From NCBI RefSeq assembly GCF_000368925.1, contig NZ_KB849754.1, forward strand, positions 55,282 to 90,531: a stretch of 35,250 bases of DNA, given 5' to 3'. Shown here piece by piece: positions 31,214 through 35,250 of this stretch (within the stretch, counting starts at the first letter, position 1; the number at the start of each line of letters is the position of its first letter). Under the pieces are notes generated by a model. That model saw only the letters and a list, made by a program, of their open reading frames with translations, made no database searches and was not told the origin of the DNA. This DNA comes from Acinetobacter bereziniae LMG 1003 = CIP 70.12. Lineage in GTDB: Bacteria > Pseudomonadota > Gammaproteobacteria > Pseudomonadales > Moraxellaceae. The position numbers were made by a program, and so were the translations under genes.

Positions 31214-32164
31214 TTAATCTTGGTTCGCTCTAGCGCGTGGATGTGCATCTTTATAAGAACTAATCAACGTTTCGTGATCTACAAGAATATATACTTGTGT
31301 CGAAGATAGTGATTTATGACCTAGCATTTCCTGAACGGCGCGAATATTTTTTGTTTTGTTATACAAGTGCGATGCAAAACTATGTCTCAAAGCATGAGTA
31401 CTACCAATATGTCCAGAACCATGCGCCTTTAACAGAGCTGTAATGCATGCACCTAAATGGTTTTTCGCAATATGTTTGCCAGATGGTGCAATGAATAAAT
31501 ATCCGCAGTCTTCTACTCCAGCTTTTGAAATCCAACGATTACGAACTAAAAGCCAAGTAGAAATAGCCTCTAGTGATTTTTTTCCTAAAAAAACAATCCG
31601 TTCATTATTTCCTTTACCCAATACCTTTAGTTGCATAGCACTGAGGTTGATATCACTTAGTTTGATGGCATGTAATTCAGAGATACGTAAACCGCCAGAA
31701 TAAGCAATTTCTGCAGCTGCTAGATCTCTTAACTTTTGATTATTGTATTTCGGATTTAATGGCGTCTTGTTATCAAGTATCTCATTCAACGTATTCACGG
31801 CGATCGGGCGCGGTAAGCTTTGATTTTTGAACTTAACCCGAATGTCAGAAAAGAAGTTTTCAGGTATATATTCCTTACGCAGACAATAGTTCAGGAAGTT
31901 TTTTAAAGCTGATAAATTTTTGTTGAGTGTTCTTGCAGAAACAATATCAACATCGATTCGATGCAACCGAAATGATGTGATGTAATCGCGGTCTAGTTCC
32001 AATAGATGTTTACCTTTAAAAAAAGGCATTTCTAACATCAAAAGTAAGCTCTTTTTGTATTCATTAATTGTCATGTCGGACTTATTTTCAAGCTTCAGGC
32101 TATCCAGCCATTCTTGAATCAATTCCTCATTCGTCATGCTATGCATGGAAAGGTTTTCCGACAT
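31214..32164 (-). CDS. XerC/XerD-type tyrosine recombinase
   Basis: A 316-aa site-specific recombinase. The N-terminal SAM-like DNA-binding domain (about 10-100) is followed by a catalytic domain with the complete set: Arg in SGGLRISEL, Lys in LGKGNNER, HALRHSFASHL, LGHKSL and the nucleophilic Tyr in STQVYILVD. The C-terminal DAHPRARA matches the XerD-like tail. It probably resolves multimers or mediates site-specific exchange; on Acinetobacter plasmids Xer sites (pdif) shuffle modules. The start is 8 bp from the lipoprotein stop, so the two are likely co-transcribed. Confidence 0.9.
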   Translation of the reverse strand: MSENLSMHSMTNEELIQEWLDSLKLENKSDMTINEYKKSLLLMLEMPFFKGKHLLELDRDYITSFRLHRIDVDIVSARTLNKNLSALKNFLNYCLRKEYIPENFFSDIRVKFKNQSLPRPIAVNTLNEILDNKTPLNPKYNNQKLRDLAAAEIAYSGGLRISELHAIKLSDINLSAMQLKVLGKGNNERIVFLGKKSLEAISTWLLVRNRWISKAGVEDCGYLFIAPSGKHIAKNHLGACITALLKAHGSGHIGSTHALRHSFASHLYNKTKNIRAVQEMLGHKSLSSTQVYILVDHETLISSYKDAHPRARANQD

Positions 32165-32172
32165 AATAATGC

Positions 32173-32745
32173 TTAAAGCTCTTGGATGGTTTTTTCTAGC
32201 TGAACCTGTTCGTCAGCCTTACTTAATTTTATGACATTTTGCACAATATCCATATATTCTTTTACTGATATTTTGCCATCTGCTTTCGCTGCGTCCACAG
32301 TTTTGCGTAAAAATGGATTATCTGAATATTTTTGGAATAAAGTGAAGGCTTTAAGGTCATTCAACGCGTCTGCATTAATTGAGCCATTAGAATGTTTAAT
32401 GATGCAATTTTTCACCTGGTTTTCAGGTGTTTTGATGTAAGTAACTTCGGGCATAAATAGTTTGTATTTTGTAACCAATTGCACCTCATTAGAAGCTAAG
32501 CAACTGTATACAATTTGCGATATTGGTTCTTTTGGACCACTAACACTCCACCCTCCCGTAACCATTAAAAATGGGATGTTTGAATACGGGTATTTGAATG
32601 TATCATCAACCAGCTTATTAAACTCATATGCTGTCGATAGGTAGCGATCGTTTGTAAAAACATCAACATGTGACATATCCTTCGGAACTTCTGTGCATCC
32701 CCCGATCATGATTACAGATGCAATTGAAAGAAGTAATTTCTTCAT
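32173..32745 (-). CDS. Putative lipoprotein of unknown function
   Basis: A 190-aa precursor with a signal peptide and lipobox MIGGC (Cys17), so it should be lipid-anchored. No domain recognised in the mature part, which has a Cys pair (VYSCLAS, VKNCIIK) that could form a disulfide. It lies upstream of and next to the recombinase gene. Native to the AT-rich backbone. Confidence 0.7.
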   Translation of the reverse strand: MKKLLLSIASVIMIGGCTEVPKDMSHVDVFTNDRYLSTAYEFNKLVDDTFKYPYSNIPFLMVTGGWSVSGPKEPISQIVYSCLASNEVQLVTKYKLFMPEVTYIKTPENQVKNCIIKHSNGSINADALNDLKAFTLFQKYSDNPFLRKTVDAAKADGKISVKEYMDIVQNVIKLSKADEQVQLEKTIQEL

Positions 32746-32823
32746 AGTTCTAACCTTAATTAGATATCCTTTCTAAGTTACAAGTAACTTTTGCTTAGGC
32801 TACGGTTAATATTTATCCAGGAA

Positions 32824-32851
32824 CAAAATAAAGCGGTCGATAGTGACCGCT
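32824..32851 (-). terminator. rho-independent terminator of the secreted-protein gene
   Basis: On the minus strand AGCGGTC and GACCGCT pair around a 6-base loop and are followed by TTTATTTTG, just after the stop codon at 32859. Confidence 0.8.
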
Positions 32852-32858
32852 ATATACA

Positions 32859-33704
32859 TTAGAAATTGAATTTTTCAGTGTTGTACGCATAGATTTTATT
32901 AATATCAATGCGTTTACCTTGCATGGTTGTTATTGCAGTTGGTTGGAATTTAATTGCAAGATCTTTAATTTCAACGTCTTTCCATTCTGGCATGGAAGAC
33001 GGTATATCAATAGTGCGGCGCTCTTTGGTACGGGTAGCTGGTATCCAGTGGTTTAACTTAACCATTGAGTCACCTAACAATGTACCTCTTTTGCGATCAA
33101 CAATGCGTAAGTTTCCTTCCACCGAACGTATTTTTAAACCAGAATAGTTATCAATTCCATAAGTAAATGTGTTTTGGTTTTTACCGTAAAAACGTACTGT
33201 AAATTGATCGCGCATATAATAATCGTAATGTGCTTTTAATACCTGAAGCATAGTTTCACGATCTACAACATTTTCGACAATATCTTTGTCAGTACGTAAG
33301 GACTGCAGTTTATTAAGTGCTGGTTCAACATTCAATTGTTCGTCTGATACGTTTGGATTAACTAAAGGGTTACGTTGAGGGTAGAAAATATCGTTTAAGT
33401 AAGCTGTGTGCTGAACTAATAAATACATCGCTCGTTGTCGAGTATTCATCTGTTGATAAAGGTGAGCTGTCGCTTTGTATCGTTGATTTGAATTGTTCTC
33501 AAAATAGCTATCAGACAGTTTATATTCGCTGATTTCAGGTGTAAGGCCACCAGCAACAACATTAAAGTTTTTAGATGGCGTTAAAAGCCCCACGTAAGCT
33601 TCTTTAAAGTTTGGATTTGGGGTTGGTACATCATCATAAGCAAAAGCAGTATGTGCTATTACAGTACCAAGGATACCCACCATCGCAGTTTTTAATAGTT
33701 TCAT
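32859..33704 (-). CDS. Secreted protein of unknown function (281 aa)
   Basis: Signal peptide at residues 1-22 (cleavage AFA-YD). The mature part is about 259 residues without membrane helices or lipobox, so it is periplasmic or secreted. No family recognised. It contains a segment NTRQRAMYLLVQHTAYLNDIF and a beta-rich C-terminal half. It stands between two unknown backbone genes with its own terminator. Confidence 0.68.
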   Translation of the reverse strand: MKLLKTAMVGILGTVIAHTAFAYDDVPTPNPNFKEAYVGLLTPSKNFNVVAGGLTPEISEYKLSDSYFENNSNQRYKATAHLYQQMNTRQRAMYLLVQHTAYLNDIFYPQRNPLVNPNVSDEQLNVEPALNKLQSLRTDKDIVENVVDRETMLQVLKAHYDYYMRDQFTVRFYGKNQNTFTYGIDNYSGLKIRSVEGNLRIVDRKRGTLLGDSMVKLNHWIPATRTKERRTIDIPSSMPEWKDVEIKDLAIKFQPTAITTMQGKRIDINKIYAYNTEKFNF

Positions 33705-33822
33705 TCAGTATTCTCTGTATAACTTTAAAAGGGTTTTATGTTTGAAAGTATAATACTTTATTTTTGTGCATTTAAAAAACCACTATTTAAACTTAAAGTA
33801 AAAATAATAATATTTCTTAAAC

Positions 33823-35076
33823 CTATTTAACGCCATTCGTTAAACTATCGCTTAATCTCATTAGTCTTTTAAAGGTCAGGTAGTTTTTTGGTAGTAGTTT
33901 AGAATTAAGCGTTAAATTTGAGCATTGATCTAAGTCAATTTGGGCATTTTGATCGATAGGAAAGAGTTGTCCTTGATATGCAAAACCAGTCGAATTTTTA
34001 GCGATCGACTCAATCAAAAATACACCGTATTTATCTTGTTCCGTGGCCACTGTACTTAAACCACCTAAGGATGTAATCAGGTTTTTAAAATATCCTGGTA
34101 TTGCGTTCTTAGTGCGTAAGAATTCTATTTGATTTTCAAATGCTTCAGGTGTGAGACATAACATAAAAGCATTTTTCTTTTCTTCTGGCGTTTCAAATAC
34201 CTTGCCATTGGTCCACGACAGGATATTCGGCTTGAATACATGCAGTACTTCAACCGATTTAAGAAGATCCGCTACATTTGTTTTATGTTGTTCATCGGCT
34301 TCAGGCACAAACTGATTTTTGGTATATACCGCAGTACAAAACCACTCATAATCAATTAGCTGATTATCGGCATCTAATGGTTCATACAGCAAATACACGG
34401 CGCTATCACGCTTAATGGCCAACAGTGGTGATACTGCATATTGTTCTGCAAACTGAGTGATTGCATCCAAGAGCTCACTTGATATGTTGAGTTTTTTGGC
34501 ATTGAATTCATCGCAAATTAACAGTAATTCTTGAGTGAGTGTTGGTACCACGTTTAACGGCGAACCAGTCTTGTTCAGCATCTCGTTAATAGCATTCTCA
34601 ATTGCCCCTTTTGTTAGGCTATTGATGAACTGCAGCTGCTCTAATGAGATCCCTTCATGATCCAAAGCCTGTATGACCAGATCAAAAGCATGACGAATTT
34701 TCTTCTCAAAATGGTTTGCGTACGATAATCCCCAAGCGTCAGAAAAAAATGAGACTGTTTGTTCTGTATAGCTGGTATTCATTAGGGTTTTGGCAAGTTG
34801 CGCGTTACCGATTAAGTCACTTTCATCTTCTAATTTTTTACGCAAGTACTTCTCAATACCTTGTTTGCGAACGTACTGGATCTTCTTCAGGTTTTGACTT
34901 GATAGCCAAGTCTTATATTGCGATACAGCATATTGAATGTTCATATCGGCATATGCAGTAATACGGCAAGGTATACCATCAAAGAACGTTGGTAGAAGCA
35001 CCTGTAAGAGCTCTAAATCACAAAGAGAAGCATAGATAACGCCGTCAGCCACTTCAAGTGATGTGGGTCTAGGATT
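33823..35076 (-). pseudogene. Large unknown gene, 5' end cut by IS3-family element
   Basis: About 410 codons of an unrecognised, mostly helical, soluble protein. The frame remains open beyond the GTG at 35052 up to the boundary of the IS3-family end, where a TAA (35077-35079) appears, so the natural N-terminus was probably lost. No catalytic motif was recognised. The composition matches the backbone. If translation starts at GTG 35052 a 409-aa product could still form, but no ribosome site supports it. Confidence 0.6.
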
Positions 35077-35250
35077 TTAGACCACGCCTATAAGTGATAA
35101 TCTACTCCCCAATAAGCATGGGAAATGCTTGTTTTTGGAGTCAACCATGACACGAAGAAAACGTCGTAATCATTCAGCAGAGTTTAAAGTTAAAGTTGCT
35201 CTCGCAGCAATTAAAGGCGACCACACACTCGCTGAACTTTCTACTCAATT
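35077..35250 (+). mobile_element. IS3-family element, left end (runs off the window)
   Basis: The left boundary is set at about 35077, where backbone coding sequence gives way to TTAGACCACGCC and a short hairpin (AAGCAT/ATGCTT, 35114-35130) before an OrfA-like gene. It is a different IS3-family member from the one at 9362. The right end lies outside the window. Confidence 0.7.
35147..35250 (+). CDS. IS3-family OrfA, partial
   Basis: The first 34 codons (MTRRKRRNHSAEFKVKVALA, then GDHTLAELSTQ) read like the helix-turn-helix start of an IS3-family OrfA (HTH_8 type). A TTGGAG site precedes the ATG. The gene continues past the window end. Confidence 0.82.
   Translation, partial: MTRRKRRNHSAEFKVKVALAAIKGDHTLAELSTQ

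Overview
The window looks like an accessory, plasmid-like segment from an Acinetobacter or close relative. The evidence is IS6-family elements of the IS1006/IS1008 type, a fadB-fadA pair with Acinetobacter-like lengths (717 and 390 aa), an AT-rich backbone with its own tyrosine recombinase, and IS1, IS3 and IS5 family elements. No replication, conjugation, rRNA or tRNA gene was recognised. All family calls come from reading motifs, not from searches.

Region 1 (79-9361) is a GC-rich mercury resistance mosaic bounded by an intact IS6-family copy (79-898, next to an IS5-family remnant) and a truncated inverted copy (9137-9361). It holds three mer pieces. The first is a short operon with divergent merR and merB-merD-merE-DUF3330. 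The second is the leftward tail of another operon: a merD remnant, a second merE, and an FAD oxidoreductase cut after about 84 codons and fused in frame to the C-terminus of a type III restriction subunit. The third is merT-merP-merA-merG-merB-merD', with its own Pmer-like promoter but no merR. Together they encode Hg(II) uptake (MerT, MerP, MerE), organomercurial cleavage (two MerB), reduction to Hg(0) (MerA) and probably phenylmercury exclusion (MerG). The single intact merR would have to serve both promoters.

Region 2 (9362-15138) starts with an IS3-family element abutting a truncated tyrosine recombinase. Then comes AT-rich backbone: an unrecognised 250-aa protein preceded by 11-bp tandem repeats, a secreted N-acetylmuramoyl-L-alanine amidase, and several unknown genes.

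Region 3 (15139-30579) is a 15,441-bp composite transposon made of two nearly identical inverted IS1-family copies. It is flanked by an 8-bp target duplication and splits one backbone gene, whose halves lie at 14629-15138 and 30580-30752; joined, they restore an open frame of 224 codons. The cargo is dominated by oxidant-damage functions: two Rid-family proteins, a GAF-GGDEF protein, an msrA-msrB-glutaredoxin-msrA cluster, a divergent RclR-like AraC regulator, a GAF protein, an AhpD-like CxxC protein and a DUF417 (RclC-like) membrane protein. These are followed by chromosomal-type fadB-fadA and the 5' end of an LpxO-like hydroxylase gene. A copy of about 205 bp of the msrA promoter and start lies in front of the AhpD-like and DUF417 genes, which suggests shared control.

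Region 4 (30580-35250) is backbone again: the split gene, a small unknown gene, a XerC/D-type recombinase, a lipoprotein, a secreted protein and a large unknown gene cut by another IS3-family element at the right edge.
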